Numbered from the stretch's first letter, positions 8,588 to 18,122 are shown. The stretch: 64,000 bases of DNA from Stenotrophomonas rhizophila (GCF_007667275.1 NZ_VDQT01000003.1:372001-436000); one strand, 5' to 3'. The notes: generated by a model not told the origin, from the sequence alone. Program-made: numbers and translations.

Positions 8588-9358
8588 ATGTCCGCACATC
8601 CCGCTCCCTCCCGCATCCGTTTCGTCCTCGTGGGCACCCAGCACCCCGGCAACATGGGCGCCGCCGCCCGTGCCATGAAGACCATGGGCCTGGGCCGGCT
8701 GGTGCTGGTGGCCCCCGAAAAACCGCTGGATGAAGAAGCCTTCCGCCGCTCCGCCGGCGCCGAAGACGTGCTCGGCGACGCCCCCGTGGTCGCCACCCTG
8801 GCCGACGCCGTCGCCGACTGCCGGCTCGTCCTGGGCTGCACCGCCCGCGCCCGTCGCGTCCAGCTCGAAGAACTTCTTCCTGCCGTGGCCGCCCAGCGTG
8901 CCCTGGCCAAGGCTGCCGACCCCGAGGGCGAAGTCGCCTTCGTATTCGGCCGCGAGCGCACCGGCCTGACCAACGAAGAGCTGCAGCTCTGCCACCTCGC
9001 CGTGCACATCCCGTCCAACCCCGACTTCAGCTCGCTGAACCTGGCCGCCGCCGTCCAGGTACTCGCCTACGAACTGCGCATGGCCAGCCTCGGCGGCGTC
9101 GAAGCCGCCGCCCCCGCCGATCCTGAACACCGCGAACAGCCGGCCAGCCATGCCCAGGTCGAAGGCCTGTTCGGCCAGCTCGGCCAGACCCTGGACGACA
9201 TCGACTTCCACAAGGGCCGCGCCCCCGACTCGGCCATGCGCAAGCTGCGCCGCCTGTTCCTGCGGACCGAACTGAGCGAACAGGAAGTGCGCCTGCTGCG
9301 CGGCATCCTGGCCGACGCCCAGCGGATGGCGCGCCTGGCCAACGCCAAGCCCGAATGA
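8588..9358 (+). CDS. trmJ: tRNA (cytidine/uridine-2'-O-)-methyltransferase TrmJ
   Basis: SPOUT-fold methyltransferase modifying the 2'-O of position 32 in several tRNAs, 256 residues. The N-terminus [20 protein letters not shown] is the family signature. [15 protein letters not shown] and [19 protein letters not shown] form the knotted SAM site. The C-terminal extension after about residue 165 (Glu/Gln-rich, then [21 protein letters not shown]) is the TrmJ-specific part. The ATG at 8588 starts just before the conserved domain; longer versions overlap suhB. It diverges from suhB. Confidence 0.92.
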   Translation: MSAHPAPSRIRFVLVGTQHPGNMGAAARAMKTMGLGRLVLVAPEKPLDEEAFRRSAGAEDVLGDAPVVATLADAVADCRLVLGCTARARRVQLEELLPAVAAQRALAKAADPEGEVAFVFGRERTGLTNEELQLCHLAVHIPSNPDFSSLNLAAAVQVLAYELRMASLGGVEAAAPADPEHREQPASHAQVEGLFGQLGQTLDDIDFHKGRAPDSAMRKLRRLFLRTELSEQEVRLLRGILADAQRMARLANAKPE

Positions 9359-9414
9359 CCTGACGCACGTCTCACTTTTTCGGGTAGGCTGTTGCCATTC
9401 CTTGGGGGGAGCGA

Positions 9415-10359
9415 ATGGGATTGCCGCTACTGCGATGGCTGTTGCAGGGAGGGCTGCTGTGGCTGGGCATCATTGCGATGGCTGGAACCGCGGTTGCCGG
9501 CCCTGACACCGCCGGCCTGGACCACGTCCTCGTGCTGGGCCGGATCAGCGACAACCCCAAGTCACACTATGCCCAACTGCAACCCCTGCTCGACTACGTC
9601 GTCCCGCGCATGCGCGACGTCGGCATCACCGAAGGGCGCATCCTGATGGCCCCCGATGCGCAGCAGATGGCCAGTTACCTGCGCCGTGGCCGGGTCGACT
9701 GGGTCACCGAAACCGCTGGCACCGCCGTAGCGCTGGGCCTGCGCAGCGGCGCACAGCCCCTTCTTCTGACCGAACGCAACGGCGTGCGCGACTACCACAC
9801 CGTGTTCTTCGTCCGCCGCGACAGCCCGATCACCTCGCTGGCTGGCCTCAAGGGCCATACCCTGGCCCTGCAGAACGTCGCCTCCACCAGTGCCTATCTG
9901 GTTCCGGTGATGACCCTGTTGCAGAACGGCCTGACCCCGGAGATCCTGTTGTCCGCGCGCGACGCCGCCGCACCGGACACCGTGGGCTACGTATTCGCGC
10001 GCTCGGAGGCCAACATCGCCACCTACGTGCACAAGGGCATGGTCGATGCCGGCGCGGTGAGCAGCGTCGACTGGGGCGACGAGCACCGCATCCCAGCCAC
10101 GTTCCGGCGTGACTTCCGACCGATCCATCGCACCGAGCCGTATCCGCGGGCGGTCGAAGTGGTGCGGGCCGGGCTCGACCCGAAGGTGCGCGACCGCCTG
10201 CAGCAGGTATTGCTGGAGGCCGCGTCGGATCCACAGGCGCAGGACGCGCTGGAAAAATTTTTTGGTACGTCCGGGTTCCATCGGGTCGATGCGCAGATGC
10301 AGCACCGTTTGGATGAATTGAAACAGGGTCTTACACGCGTGCGGATGGAAGTGGAATGA
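9415..10359 (+). CDS. PhnD-like periplasmic binding protein, partner of the downstream GGDEF-EAL protein
   Basis: Predicted 314-residue periplasmic protein related to phosphate/phosphonate ABC binding proteins (PhnD/PstS-like fold). The signal peptide runs to about TAVAG. The body has LLDYVVPRMRDVGITEGR and DSPITSLAGLKGHTLALQN, the usual mobile-hinge motif. GGGGGGAG precedes the ATG. No permease or ATPase gene is nearby; instead its last codons overlap the start of a membrane GGDEF-EAL gene (ATGA). This suggests it senses a ligand or envelope state for the c-di-GMP enzyme rather than feeding a transporter. Ligand unknown. Confidence 0.82.
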   Translation: MGLPLLRWLLQGGLLWLGIIAMAGTAVAGPDTAGLDHVLVLGRISDNPKSHYAQLQPLLDYVVPRMRDVGITEGRILMAPDAQQMASYLRRGRVDWVTETAGTAVALGLRSGAQPLLLTERNGVRDYHTVFFVRRDSPITSLAGLKGHTLALQNVASTSAYLVPVMTLLQNGLTPEILLSARDAAAPDTVGYVFARSEANIATYVHKGMVDAGAVSSVDWGDEHRIPATFRRDFRPIHRTEPYPRAVEVVRAGLDPKVRDRLQQVLLEAASDPQAQDALEKFFGTSGFHRVDAQMQHRLDELKQGLTRVRMEVE

Positions 10360-12482
10360 GGCCGTTTGGTTCCGGAATGCAGTCCCGTTTCGTGTTGGCG
10401 ATGGGCGGGGCGATGGTGGTGGTGGTGGCGATCGTGGCCGTGGTGCTGGGGCGCCAGGCGGCGATGCAGGACGAGGTCAAGAACCTCAGCGGCAGCGTCA
10501 TCCATGAACTGTTCGACCGCAGCGTGCGCAGCCGCGGCGAGGCGCTGGCGCGCGAGCTGTCCGATGCCCTGGCCAACCCGCTGTATTACAACGACCTGGC
10601 CCAGGTCGGCGCGCTGGTGCGCAACACCTCGCGGCAGCAGGTGGTGCGCTACGTGCTGGTGTTCGACGAAGACGGCAGGCTGATCCACGACGGCAGCAGC
10701 GTAGTGGTCGACTTCGGCAAGGCCATGCAGGACCCGCTGGCGGCCGGTGCGGTGGCCGCGCGCACCCTGGTGGTGCAGCAATCGCCCAAGGTGCTCGACA
10801 ACGCCATGCCGATCATGGTCGGCAACCAGCGCATCGGCGGCGTCCGCGTCGGCATGGCGCTGGACGACGTGCAGGCCATGGAGCAGCGCGCCAACACCAC
10901 CCTGGGCGAGCGCCTGCAGCAGGTCGGCAAGCGCCACCTGGGCTGGCTGCTGCTGATGCTGGGCCTGCTGCTGGCGATCGGCGTGGTGGTCATCGTCTAC
11001 GTGCAGCGCACCCTGGTCGCCCCGATCCGTGGCCTGGCCAGCGCCGCGCGCCAGATCGAAGCCGGCGACTACCGCCCGCAGCTCAGCCACAACAACCGCC
11101 AGGACGAAGTGGGCGAGCTGGTCCGCGCCTTCGGCCGGATGAGCGAAGCCATTGCCCGCCACGACCGCGAAGTGCGGCACATGGCCTACACCGACGCCCT
11201 GACCGGACTGACCAACCGCCTGGCGTTCCGCGAAGCGCTGGACCACCGGCTGATGGCCGCGCGCGCGTCCGGGCATCGGCTGGGCCTGTTGTTCGCCGAC
11301 ATGGACGACTTCAAGCGCGTCAACGACACCCTCGGCCACGAAGCCGGCGACGAAGCGCTGCTGCAGTTCGCCCAGCGCATCCGTGCCGCCGTGGCCCAGG
11401 CCGGCGGCGACGAAGCGCTGCTGGCGCGGTTTGGTGGCGACGAATTCGTGATCCTGATCGGCGACGGCGATGTCGCCGCCGGCGCGCGCCAGCTGGCCGA
11501 ACTGCTGGTGCGTGAACTGGGCAAGCCGCTGGTGGTGCAGGGCAGGGAACTGTTCCTGGGCACCTCCATCGGCGTTACCCTGTTCCCTGACGATGCCGCC
11601 GACGCGACCACCCTGCTGAAGAATGGCGACATCGCCATGTACCAGGCCAAGGTCGCCGGCAAGAACTGTTACCGCTACTACAGCCGGGCAATGGACCACG
11701 CGGTGGAGCGCCGCGTGCACATGGAACAGGAGTTGCGCGGCGCGTGGGAGCGCGGCGAACTGCGCCTGGTCTACCAGCCGATCTTCCGCACCCGCGACCG
11801 CCGCATGGTCGGGGTGGAAGTGCTGCTGCGCTGGCAGCACCCGACCCTGGGCACCATTCCGCCGTCGGTGTTCATCGAAGTGGCCGAGCAGAGTGGCCTG
11901 ATCGAAGTGATCGGGCCCAAGGTGCTGCGCGCGGCGTGCCGGGAGGCGGTGCAGTGGCCGCATTCGGCCGATGGCGAAGGCATGTTCGTTTCGGTCAACG
12001 TGTCGCCGCGGCAGCTGCGCGGCGGCGAACTGCCGACGCTGGTCGCCGAGTGCCTGCGCGACACCGGGTTGCCGGCCTCGCGCCTGCACCTGGAGCTGAC
12101 CGAGACCGCGGTGATCGGCGATGAAATGCTGGCCGCCGCATTGCTGGACAAGCTGCACCGCACCGGCGTGAAGGTGTGGCTGGACGACTTCGGTACCGGA
12201 TTCTCCGGCCTGAGCCACCTGCGCCAGGTGCCGGTTGACGGGGTCAAGATCGACAAGAGTTTCGTCGCCGACATGCAGCGCGATCCCGACGACCTGGCGC
12301 TGACCACGGCGATCATCGCCATGGCCCACGCGCTTGGCATCACCGTGGTGGCTGAAGGCATCGAACAGGAAGTGCAGTTCGACCTGCTGAGCCAGCGCGG
12401 TTGCGACCTGGCGCAGGGGTACTGGCTGAGCGTGCCGATCACCGCGACCGAGGTCGTGGAAATGATCGAATCCGGGCGGTAG
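10356..12482 (+). CDS. Membrane HAMP-GGDEF-EAL protein (c-di-GMP turnover)
   Basis: 708-residue inner-membrane protein. One helix near residues 10-32, a periplasmic sensor of about 160 residues, a second helix near 193-215 and a HAMP-like linker (PIRGLASAARQIEAGDY) precede two catalytic domains. The diguanylate cyclase domain starts at YTDALTGLTNRL and has RFGGDEF at about residue 358; no RxxD inhibitory site stands in front of it. The phosphodiesterase domain has EVLLRW (EVL instead of EAL) at about 488, DDFGTGFSGLSHL at about 610 and VVAEGIEQEVQ near the end. Both domains look intact, so the net direction of activity is undecided. It overlaps the upstream binding-protein gene by 4 bases, so the pair is an operon. 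Confidence 0.93.
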   Translation: MRPFGSGMQSRFVLAMGGAMVVVVAIVAVVLGRQAAMQDEVKNLSGSVIHELFDRSVRSRGEALARELSDALANPLYYNDLAQVGALVRNTSRQQVVRYVLVFDEDGRLIHDGSSVVVDFGKAMQDPLAAGAVAARTLVVQQSPKVLDNAMPIMVGNQRIGGVRVGMALDDVQAMEQRANTTLGERLQQVGKRHLGWLLLMLGLLLAIGVVVIVYVQRTLVAPIRGLASAARQIEAGDYRPQLSHNNRQDEVGELVRAFGRMSEAIARHDREVRHMAYTDALTGLTNRLAFREALDHRLMAARASGHRLGLLFADMDDFKRVNDTLGHEAGDEALLQFAQRIRAAVAQAGGDEALLARFGGDEFVILIGDGDVAAGARQLAELLVRELGKPLVVQGRELFLGTSIGVTLFPDDAADATTLLKNGDIAMYQAKVAGKNCYRYYSRAMDHAVERRVHMEQELRGAWERGELRLVYQPIFRTRDRRMVGVEVLLRWQHPTLGTIPPSVFIEVAEQSGLIEVIGPKVLRAACREAVQWPHSADGEGMFVSVNVSPRQLRGGELPTLVAECLRDTGLPASRLHLELTETAVIGDEMLAAALLDKLHRTGVKVWLDDFGTGFSGLSHLRQVPVDGVKIDKSFVADMQRDPDDLALTTAIIAMAHALGITVVAEGIEQEVQFDLLSQRGCDLAQGYWLSVPITATEVVEMIESGR

Positions 12483-12496
12483 GGCGGCAAAGCGGA

Positions 12497-12519
12497 AGCC
12501 GACTAACAGTCGGCTCTAC
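12497..12519 (-). repeat. SMAG-type GTAG repeat
   Basis: On the minus strand: GTAG, then AGCCGACTGTTAGTCGGCT. Same stem family as the pair downstream of efp. Confidence 0.8.
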
Positions 12520-12527
12520 CGCAAGCG

Positions 12528-12555
12528 CGGTGTAGGGCGCTTGCGCCCTACACCG
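12528..12555. repeat. GTAG-containing palindrome that supplies the epmB stop codon
   Basis: CGGTGTAGGGCGC and GCGCCCTACACCG form a perfect 13-bp stem with a two-base loop. On the minus strand its GTAG (12551-12548) contains the TAG that ends epmB. Lying between convergent genes, it may also act as a terminator. Confidence 0.7.
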
Positions 12556-13576
12556 GGCGCTTGCTGGAATCCCCGGAAATCTCCCGCACCAGCTTCGGCA
12601 CCAGATACCCCGACAACCGCGCGGTGAGCTGCGCATGCAGCGACTTCGCGGTGGCATCGTCCACCTCGAAATGCGCCACGCCCTGGACCCGATCGACCTG
12701 GTACAGGTAGTAAGGCAGCACTCCGGCGGCGAAGCTGCGCTCGCTCAGGTCCTGCAGCGCCTGCATCGAATCATTCACCCCGCGCAGCAGCACGGCCTGG
12801 TTGAGCAGGGTGGCGCCAGCGCCGCGCAGGCGCGCCATGGCCGCGTCCACCGATGCATCGAATTCGTTGGCGTGGTTGGCGTGGATCACGAACGCCACCG
12901 GCCACGGCAGGCTGGCGATCCACTGCACCAGCTCCTCATCCACCCGCTCCGGCAGCACCACCGGCAGGCGGCTGTGGATGCGAAGGCGGCGCAGGTGCGG
13001 AATCTGCTTCAGCGCCTGGGTCAGTTCCACCAGCTTGTGGGTCGCCAGCGACAGCGGGTCGCCGCCGGACAGGATCACCTCGTCGATGCCCGGGTCCCGG
13101 GCGATCGCGTCCACCGCCTCGCGCCAGCCTTCGCGGGCGGCGTTCTCGGTGCCGTAGTCGAAATGCCGGCGGAAGCAGTAGCGGCAGTTGATCGCGCAGC
13201 TGCCGGTGGTCACCAGCAGGGCCCGGCCCTGGTACTTCTGGATCACCCCGGTGGCCTTGCGCGCCAGCCCGTCGCCGACCGCGTCCAGGCTGAAGCCCGG
13301 CACGTGCTGCAGTTCATCGGTGACCGGCAGGACCTGGCGCAGCAGCGGGTCGTCGCGGTCGCCGTGGCGCATGCGGGCAATGAAGCCCTGCGGCACCCGC
13401 AGCGCGAACTGCGCGGCGGCCTCGCCCGACAGGGGCAGGGCGTCCGGGTCCAGCCCCACCTGTTCCAGCAGGGTCCGCGGGTCGCGGACCGCCTCGCGCC
13501 ACAGCTGCTGCCAGCGGACGGGGGTGGGCAGTGGCGTGGCGGAAAGCTGCATGGAATGGGGGCCTGCGGTTATCAT
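12548..13576 (-). CDS. epmB: EF-P beta-lysylation protein EpmB (lysine 2,3-aminomutase family)
   Basis: Radical-SAM, PLP-dependent aminomutase that converts (S)-alpha-lysine to (R)-beta-lysine for attachment to EF-P, about 342 residues. [16 protein letters not shown] is the CxxxCxxC iron-sulfur site and [13 protein letters not shown] the following SAM motif. [18 protein letters not shown] holds the PLP-lysine region. It is shorter than catabolic KamA enzymes, as expected for EpmB. The start is uncertain: ATG 13576 ([11 protein letters not shown]) or ATG 13552 (MQLSATPL), neither with a good ribosome site. The efp gene diverges immediately upstream. Its TAG stop lies in a GTAG palindrome. Confidence 0.92.
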   Translation of the reverse strand: MITAGPHSMQLSATPLPTPVRWQQLWREAVRDPRTLLEQVGLDPDALPLSGEAAAQFALRVPQGFIARMRHGDRDDPLLRQVLPVTDELQHVPGFSLDAVGDGLARKATGVIQKYQGRALLVTTGSCAINCRYCFRRHFDYGTENAAREGWREAVDAIARDPGIDEVILSGGDPLSLATHKLVELTQALKQIPHLRRLRIHSRLPVVLPERVDEELVQWIASLPWPVAFVIHANHANEFDASVDAAMARLRGAGATLLNQAVLLRGVNDSMQALQDLSERSFAAGVLPYYLYQVDRVQGVAHFEVDDATAKSLHAQLTARLSGYLVPKLVREISGDSSKRPV

Positions 13577-13635
13577 ATGGGTCAGAAAAACGTGTCTCCC
13601 CGCCGTTGCTGGTGGGTTTCCCATTCTATCCGGCT

Positions 13636-13653
13636 CGCCGCGCCTGCGCGGCG
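13636..13653 (+). other. Small hairpin in the efp leader
   Basis: CGCCGCGC and GCGCGGCG form an 8-bp stem around CT, ending 23 bases before the efp ATG. There is no U-run; any effect on efp expression is speculative. Confidence 0.35.
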
Positions 13654-13676
13654 TTTGCCCATTCAGGAGTTTCAGC

Positions 13677-14246
13677 ATGGCCACTGTTGGCATGAACGAC
13701 GTCAAGAACGGGATGAAGATCCTGGTCAACAATGAACCGGCGGTCATCACCGAGACCGAGTACGTCAAGCCGGGCAAGGGCCAGGCCTTCACCCGTATCA
13801 AGTACCGCTTCATCAGGTCGGGCCGAGTTGTCGAAATGACCATGAAGGCCACCGATGACGTGGAAAAGGCCGACGTTGTCGACACCAACATGGATTACAT
13901 GTACAGCGACGGCGAGTACTGGCATTTCATGGACCCGGAAACCTTCGAACAGGTCCAGGCCGACAAGGCCGGCATCGGCGATGCCAAGAATTGGCTGAAG
14001 GGCGAAGAGTCCTGCATCGTCACCCTGTTCAACGGCTCGCCGATCTTCGTGCAGCCGCCGAACTTCGTGGAACTGAAGATCGTCGAGACCGATCCGGGCG
14101 TCCGTGGCGACACCTCGGGCGGTGGCGGCAAGCCGGCCACCCTGGAAACCGGCGCCGTGGTCCGCGTGCCGCTGTTCGTCAACCAGGATGAAATCATCAA
14201 GGTCGACACCCGCTCGGGCGAATACTCCGCGCGCGCCGGCAAGTAA
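13677..14246 (+). CDS. efp: Translation elongation factor P
   Basis: EF-P relieves ribosome stalling at polyproline. 189 residues, the usual length. KOW-like N-terminal domain with the modification loop [15 protein letters not shown], in which the modified Lys is residue 34; then two OB domains ([16 protein letters not shown] and [24 protein letters not shown]). A Lys at position 34 and the divergent epmB gene agree with beta-lysylation rather than rhamnosylation. AGGAG precedes the ATG at 13677. The stop codon is part of a 10-bp-arm palindrome followed at once by a SMAG pair. Confidence 0.97.
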   Translation: MATVGMNDVKNGMKILVNNEPAVITETEYVKPGKGQAFTRIKYRFIRSGRVVEMTMKATDDVEKADVVDTNMDYMYSDGEYWHFMDPETFEQVQADKAGIGDAKNWLKGEESCIVTLFNGSPIFVQPPNFVELKIVETDPGVRGDTSGGGGKPATLETGAVVRVPLFVNQDEIIKVDTRSGEYSARAGK

Positions 14247-14265
14247 TTCGACGAAGTCGAATTAC
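14243..14265. repeat. Palindrome across the efp stop codon
   Basis: GTAATTCGAC and GTCGAATTAC are exact complements around GAA. The TAA stop lies in the left arm, and the GTAG of a SMAG element begins one base after the right arm. Confidence 0.7.
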
Positions 14266-14266
14266 G

Positions 14267-14289
14267 GTAGAGCCGACTGTCAGTCGGCT
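14267..14289 (+). repeat. SMAG-type GTAG repeat, first of a convergent pair
   Basis: GTAG then AGCCGACTG-TCAGTCGGCT. The pair with 14326 is head-to-head inverted, 36 bases apart. Confidence 0.82.
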
Positions 14290-14325
14290 GCTGTTGGCGG
14301 GGTCTGAACGCGCGTCGCGAACGGC

Positions 14326-14348
14326 AGCCGACTAACAGTCGGCTCTAC
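14326..14348 (-). repeat. SMAG-type GTAG repeat, second of a convergent pair
   Basis: Minus-strand copy of the same stem as 14267. The two can also pair with each other into one long hairpin after efp. Confidence 0.82.
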
Positions 14349-14409
14349 CCCACCCGCACATCGCGGTGATCCCGTATCGTCGGATCACCGCCCCCCAAAG
14401 CGAGCCCGC

Positions 14410-15753
14410 ATGACCGACACCGCACGCATTCCCGAACCCTGTGACCTGCTGATCGAAGCCGGCTACGTGGTCCCGATCGAACCGCATGCGGTGGTGCTGG
14501 AAGACCATGCCGTGGCCGTGCGCGGCAGCGAGATCGTCGCGATCCTTCCGCGTGCCGAAGCCCGCGCGCGGTTCGCGCCGAAACAGACCGTATCGCGCCC
14601 GGACGCGGCGCTGATGCCGGGCCTGGTCAACGCGCACACGCACAATCCGATGACCCTGCTGCGCGGGGTTGCCGACGACCTGCCGCTGATGGTCTGGCTG
14701 CAGCAGCACATCTGGCCGGTGGAAGCGGCGGTGATCGGGCCGGAGTTCGTGGCCGACGGCACCACCCTGGCCATCGCCGAAATGCTGCGCGGCGGTACCA
14801 CCTGCGCCAACGAAAACTACTTCTTTGCCGACGTCCAGGCCGCCGTCTACAAGCAGCACGGGTTCCGCGCGCTGGTCGGCGCGGTGGTCATCGATTTCCC
14901 CACCGCCTGGGCCAAGAGCGACGACGAGTACTTCGCCAAGGCCGGTGAACTGCACGACCAGTGGCGCACCGATCCGCTGATCGGCACCTCGTTCGCCCCG
15001 CACGCGCCGTACACCGTCAGCGATGCCAACTTCGAACGCGTGCGCATGCTGTCCGACCAGCTGGACATGCAGGTGCACCTGCATACGCACGAAACCGCGC
15101 AGGAGATCAGCGACTCGATCAGGCTGCACGGCCAGCGCCCGCTGGCGCGGCTGGACCGGCTGGGTCTGGTCAACGACCGCCTGATCGCGGTGCACATGAC
15201 CCAGCTGACCGAAGCGGAAATCCACCTGTGCGCCGAGCGCGGCGTCAGCGTGGTGCATTGCCCCGAATCCAACCTCAAGCTGGCCTCCGGGTTCTGCCCG
15301 GCCTGCGCCCTGCAGCGCGCCGGGGTCAACCTGGCGATCGGCACCGACGGCTGCGCCAGCAACAACGACCTGGACATGTTCAGCGAAAACCGCACCGCGG
15401 CGATCCTGGCCAAGGCGGTCGCCAATGACGCCACCGCGCTGGATGCGGCGACCACGCTGCGTGCGGCCACCCTGGGCGGCGCGCGCGCGCTGGGCTTCGG
15501 CGACCGCATCGGCTCGATCGAAGTGGGCAAGCAGGCCGACCTGGTCTGCGTGGACCTGTCGGCGCTGGAAACCCAGCCGCTGCACCACGTGCTCTCGCAG
15601 CTGGTATATGCCGCCGGTCGCCACCAGGTCAGCGATGTCTGGATTGCCGGGCAGCCCAAGCTGGTCCAGCGCGAGCTGGTCGGCATGGACACCGCCGCCA
15701 TCGTCGCCAACGCCCGCCAGTGGCGCGAGCGAATTCGTCACATCCGCGCCTGA
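14410..15753 (+). CDS. TRZ/ATZ family amidohydrolase, probable methylthioadenosine/S-adenosylhomocysteine deaminase
   Basis: 447-residue amidohydrolase of the MtaD type, likely deaminating MTA and/or SAH. Metal ligands are visible: NAHTHNPM (first two His), LHTHE, HMTQL and GTDGCASNN (catalytic Asp). PMTLLRG and the ending HQVSDVWIAGQPKLV are typical of the MTA/SAH deaminase subgroup. It is followed 18 bases later by ubiG and gph on the same strand. SAH is the by-product of the UbiG methylation, so a recycling role fits this context; substrate choice is inferred from family only. Confidence 0.86.
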   Translation: MTDTARIPEPCDLLIEAGYVVPIEPHAVVLEDHAVAVRGSEIVAILPRAEARARFAPKQTVSRPDAALMPGLVNAHTHNPMTLLRGVADDLPLMVWLQQHIWPVEAAVIGPEFVADGTTLAIAEMLRGGTTCANENYFFADVQAAVYKQHGFRALVGAVVIDFPTAWAKSDDEYFAKAGELHDQWRTDPLIGTSFAPHAPYTVSDANFERVRMLSDQLDMQVHLHTHETAQEISDSIRLHGQRPLARLDRLGLVNDRLIAVHMTQLTEAEIHLCAERGVSVVHCPESNLKLASGFCPACALQRAGVNLAIGTDGCASNNDLDMFSENRTAAILAKAVANDATALDAATTLRAATLGGARALGFGDRIGSIEVGKQADLVCVDLSALETQPLHHVLSQLVYAAGRHQVSDVWIAGQPKLVQRELVGMDTAAIVANARQWRERIRHIRA

Positions 15754-15771
15754 GGCGCGAAAAGGACAGCC

Positions 15772-16503
15772 ATGAACACCCCCCACGCTTCCACCAATTT
15801 CGACCAGGCCGAACTGGACAAGTTCGCCGCGCTCGCCAACCGCTGGTGGGACACCGACGGCCCGCAGAAGCCGCTGCACGCGCTGAATCCGGTGCGCCTG
15901 AAGTACGTGGCCGACCGGGTTCCCCTGCGCGGCGCGCGCGTGCTCGACATCGGCTGCGGTGGCGGCCTGCTCAGCGAAGCGCTGGCCCAGGCCGGCGCGG
16001 ATGTGACCGCCATCGACCTGGCGCCGGAGCTGGTCAAGGTAGCCCGCCTGCACGGGCTGGAGTCGGGCGTGAGCGTGGATTACCGCGTGCAGGCCGCCGA
16101 AGACCTGGCCGCCGAACAGCCGGGCAGCTTCGACGTGGTCACCTGCATGGAAATGCTGGAGCACGTACCGGACCCGGGCGCGATCATCGCCGCCTGCCAC
16201 CGCCTGCTCAAGCCCGGCGGCCAGCTGTTCCTGTCCACCATCAACCGCACCCCGGCCGCGTTCGCGGTGGCCATCGTCGGCGCCGAGTACATCGCCCGGC
16301 TGCTGCCCAAGGGCACGCATCACTACCAGGAATTCATCAAGCCGGCCGAACTGGGCAGGTGGCTGCGTGAGTCCGATTTCACCCTGCGCGATGTCAGCGG
16401 CATGGCCTATGAGCCGTGGCGCAACCGCGCACGGCTGAGTTCCCGCACCGACATCAACTACCTGGCCCATGCGGTCAAGCCCGACGCCGACGACCGTGGC
16501 TGA
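15772..16503 (+). CDS. ubiG: Ubiquinone biosynthesis O-methyltransferase UbiG
   Basis: SAM-dependent methyltransferase carrying out both O-methylations of ubiquinone synthesis, 243 residues. [20 protein letters not shown] is the UbiG-typical opening. [19 protein letters not shown] is the SAM-binding glycine motif, followed by [16 protein letters not shown] and [18 protein letters not shown]. An AAAGGAC ribosome site precedes the ATG. It overlaps the following phosphatase gene by 8 bases, if that starts at its GTG. Confidence 0.96.
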   Translation: MNTPHASTNFDQAELDKFAALANRWWDTDGPQKPLHALNPVRLKYVADRVPLRGARVLDIGCGGGLLSEALAQAGADVTAIDLAPELVKVARLHGLESGVSVDYRVQAAEDLAAEQPGSFDVVTCMEMLEHVPDPGAIIAACHRLLKPGGQLFLSTINRTPAAFAVAIVGAEYIARLLPKGTHHYQEFIKPAELGRWLRESDFTLRDVSGMAYEPWRNRARLSSRTDINYLAHAVKPDADDRG

Positions 16504-17176
16504 GTCCGCGTTCCCGAAGGCGGTGCTGTTCGACCTGGACGGCACCTTGCTCGACAGCGCGCCGGACATGCTGGCCACCGCCAACGCAATGCTGGCCGCG
16601 CGCGGGCGCGCGCCGATCACGCTGGACGTACTGCGCCCGGTGGTCTCGAAAGGCTCGCGTGCGATGGTGTCGGTAGCGTTTCCGGAGCTCGGGCAGGAGG
16701 CGCGAGATGCGCTGGTGCCCGAGTTCCTGGAGCGCTATGAAGCGTTGATCGGCCAGCACGCGGTGCTGTTCGACGGCGTGGACGGCATGCTTGATGCGCT
16801 GGAAGCAGCCGGCTGTGCCTGGGGCATCGTCACCAACAAGCCGGAGTACCTGGCGCGCCTGATCCTGCCGCAGCTGGGCTGGGAAACGCGCTGCGCGGTG
16901 CTGATCGGCGGCGACACCCTGGCCCAGCGCAAGCCGCATCCGCTGCCGTTGCTGACCGCGGCCGAGCGCATGGGCATCGACCCGGGCACCTGCATCTACG
17001 TCGGCGACGACGAGCGTGACATCGTCGCCGCCAACGCGGCCGGCATGGCCTCGGTGGCCGCGCTGTGGGGCTACCGGCTGGACGCCGACGACCCGTTGTC
17101 CTGGGGCGCCGAGGTCATGATCGAGCAGCCGGAAGCGCTTCAGTACGCCAACGCCTGGCCAGCCGCCCGCCGGTAG
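16496..17176 (+). CDS. gph: HAD-family phosphoglycolate phosphatase
   Basis: Predicted 2-phosphoglycolate phosphatase, about 226 residues. HAD motif I is [17 protein letters not shown], motif II lies in [12 protein letters not shown], and motif IV is in [17 protein letters not shown]. The alpha-helical cap between motifs I and II is the Gph type. The GTG at 16496 is chosen since it overlaps the ubiG stop by 8 bases, a normal coupling; an ATG at 16469 gives 9 more residues. ubiG and gph are neighbours in many gamma-proteobacteria. The stop codon TAG is within the GTAG of a SMAG element. Confidence 0.9.
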   Translation: MAESAFPKAVLFDLDGTLLDSAPDMLATANAMLAARGRAPITLDVLRPVVSKGSRAMVSVAFPELGQEARDALVPEFLERYEALIGQHAVLFDGVDGMLDALEAAGCAWGIVTNKPEYLARLILPQLGWETRCAVLIGGDTLAQRKPHPLPLLTAAERMGIDPGTCIYVGDDERDIVAANAAGMASVAALWGYRLDADDPLSWGAEVMIEQPEALQYANAWPAARR

Positions 17177-17194
17177 CGCCGGCCGTTGGCCGGC
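17173..17194 (+). repeat. SMAG-type GTAG repeat that supplies the gph stop codon
   Basis: GTAG, then GCCGGCC-GTT-GGCCGGC. Bases 17174-17176 are the gph stop. Confidence 0.82.
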
Positions 17195-17279
17195 CCACGG
17201 CTCGCCGGGCGCCCCCTGACGCCGGTCGCCCATTGGGTCAAACAACGCTGGCGGGCGCCCTGTCGTTCAAACAACACTG

Positions 17280-17302
17280 GTAGGTGTCGACCGTTGGTCG
17301 AT
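17280..17302 (+). repeat. SMAG-type GTAG repeat
   Basis: GTAG, then GTGTCGACC-GTT-GGTCGATAC. Same stem class as 26195. It ends 24 bases before the next start codon. Confidence 0.75.
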
Positions 17303-17326
17303 ACACGCTCCCCAAGGAATCCCCTG

Positions 17327-18034
17327 ATGACCACCTCCACCGCCCTCGACAGCTTCCTCGACAAATGGCGGACCCGCTGGCCGGAATGGCAGGTGGCCGA
17401 ACCGTTCATCGCCGAATCCCAGCGCACCCTGGTGGTAGCGTGGTTCGCGCTGCTGCAGGAGTTCGACGACATCCTCAATACCAGCGGCGACCCGATGCCG
17501 GCCGACGCCAAGCTGGCGTGGTGGGGCGAAGAACTGCGCAGCTGGGCCGGGCAACGTTCGCGCCATCCGCTGGGGCGCATGCTGGAGCCGGTGCGCGCAC
17601 CGTGGGCCGAACTGGCGCAGGCCCTGCCGGACCTGATCGAAGCGCGCGCGGTGCCGGTCGATCCGGCGCAGGCGCAGCGTGCCCTGCAGGCCTACGGTGC
17701 CGCCGTGGCGGCGGTGGAGGCGGTGATGTTCGATACGCCGGCGCGTGGCGACGTAGCCACCCCGGTAGTGTTGCAGACCCTGGCGCAGCGCCTGCACGAA
17801 GCCGGCGTGGCCGCTGTGCCGCGTTCGTTGCTGGCGCAGGGCGACAGCGATGCCGCACAGCGCTGGGCGCAGCAGCTGCTGCGCGACTGGCCGGCGCGTG
17901 TGTCCGGTCCGCGCCCGCGCCGCCTGTATGCCTCGCTGGCGCGTGCGCGCCAGCAGGCCTGGGCGCATGGTCGCGAGCTAAAGGCCACGCCGGTGCGCAC
18001 GCTGCTGCGCACCTGGTGGGCCGCGCGCGGGTGA
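17327..18034 (+). CDS. Squalene/phytoene synthase-family protein lacking the Asp-rich motifs
   Basis: 235-residue cytosolic helical protein with weak similarity to the trans-prenyl head-to-head synthase fold. KLAWWGEELRSW resembles the KLxWWRxE region of phytoene synthase-like proteins, including the NDUFAF6-like subgroup. The usual DxxxD substrate-binding motifs are not seen: only FDDIL occurs at the first site and nothing clear at the second. A prenyl synthase activity is therefore doubtful. The ATG at 17327 follows a SMAG element and AAGGA. It lies downstream of ubiG and gph but is separated by two repeats. Confidence is good for a real gene and low for a specific function. Confidence 0.7.
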   Translation: MTTSTALDSFLDKWRTRWPEWQVAEPFIAESQRTLVVAWFALLQEFDDILNTSGDPMPADAKLAWWGEELRSWAGQRSRHPLGRMLEPVRAPWAELAQALPDLIEARAVPVDPAQAQRALQAYGAAVAAVEAVMFDTPARGDVATPVVLQTLAQRLHEAGVAAVPRSLLAQGDSDAAQRWAQQLLRDWPARVSGPRPRRLYASLARARQQAWAHGRELKATPVRTLLRTWWAARG

Positions 18035-18122
18035 CGTGCCGTCGGCGGGTGGCGCGGGGCGTGACGCGCCGTCGGTAGGGTCGGTTCCCAAACGACTGCC
18101 GACCATGATGATCGGCGCTGGG

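Noticed and set aside
10023..12329. Long minus-strand frames opposite the GGDEF-EAL gene and other high-GC genes (14332-16620, 26502-28691, 28818-31421, 42280-44109, 47751-49379, 49776-51182)
   Set aside because: Composition is His/Gln/Arg-rich without domains, and each lies wholly opposite or across well-supported genes. They are by-products of high GC at third positions.
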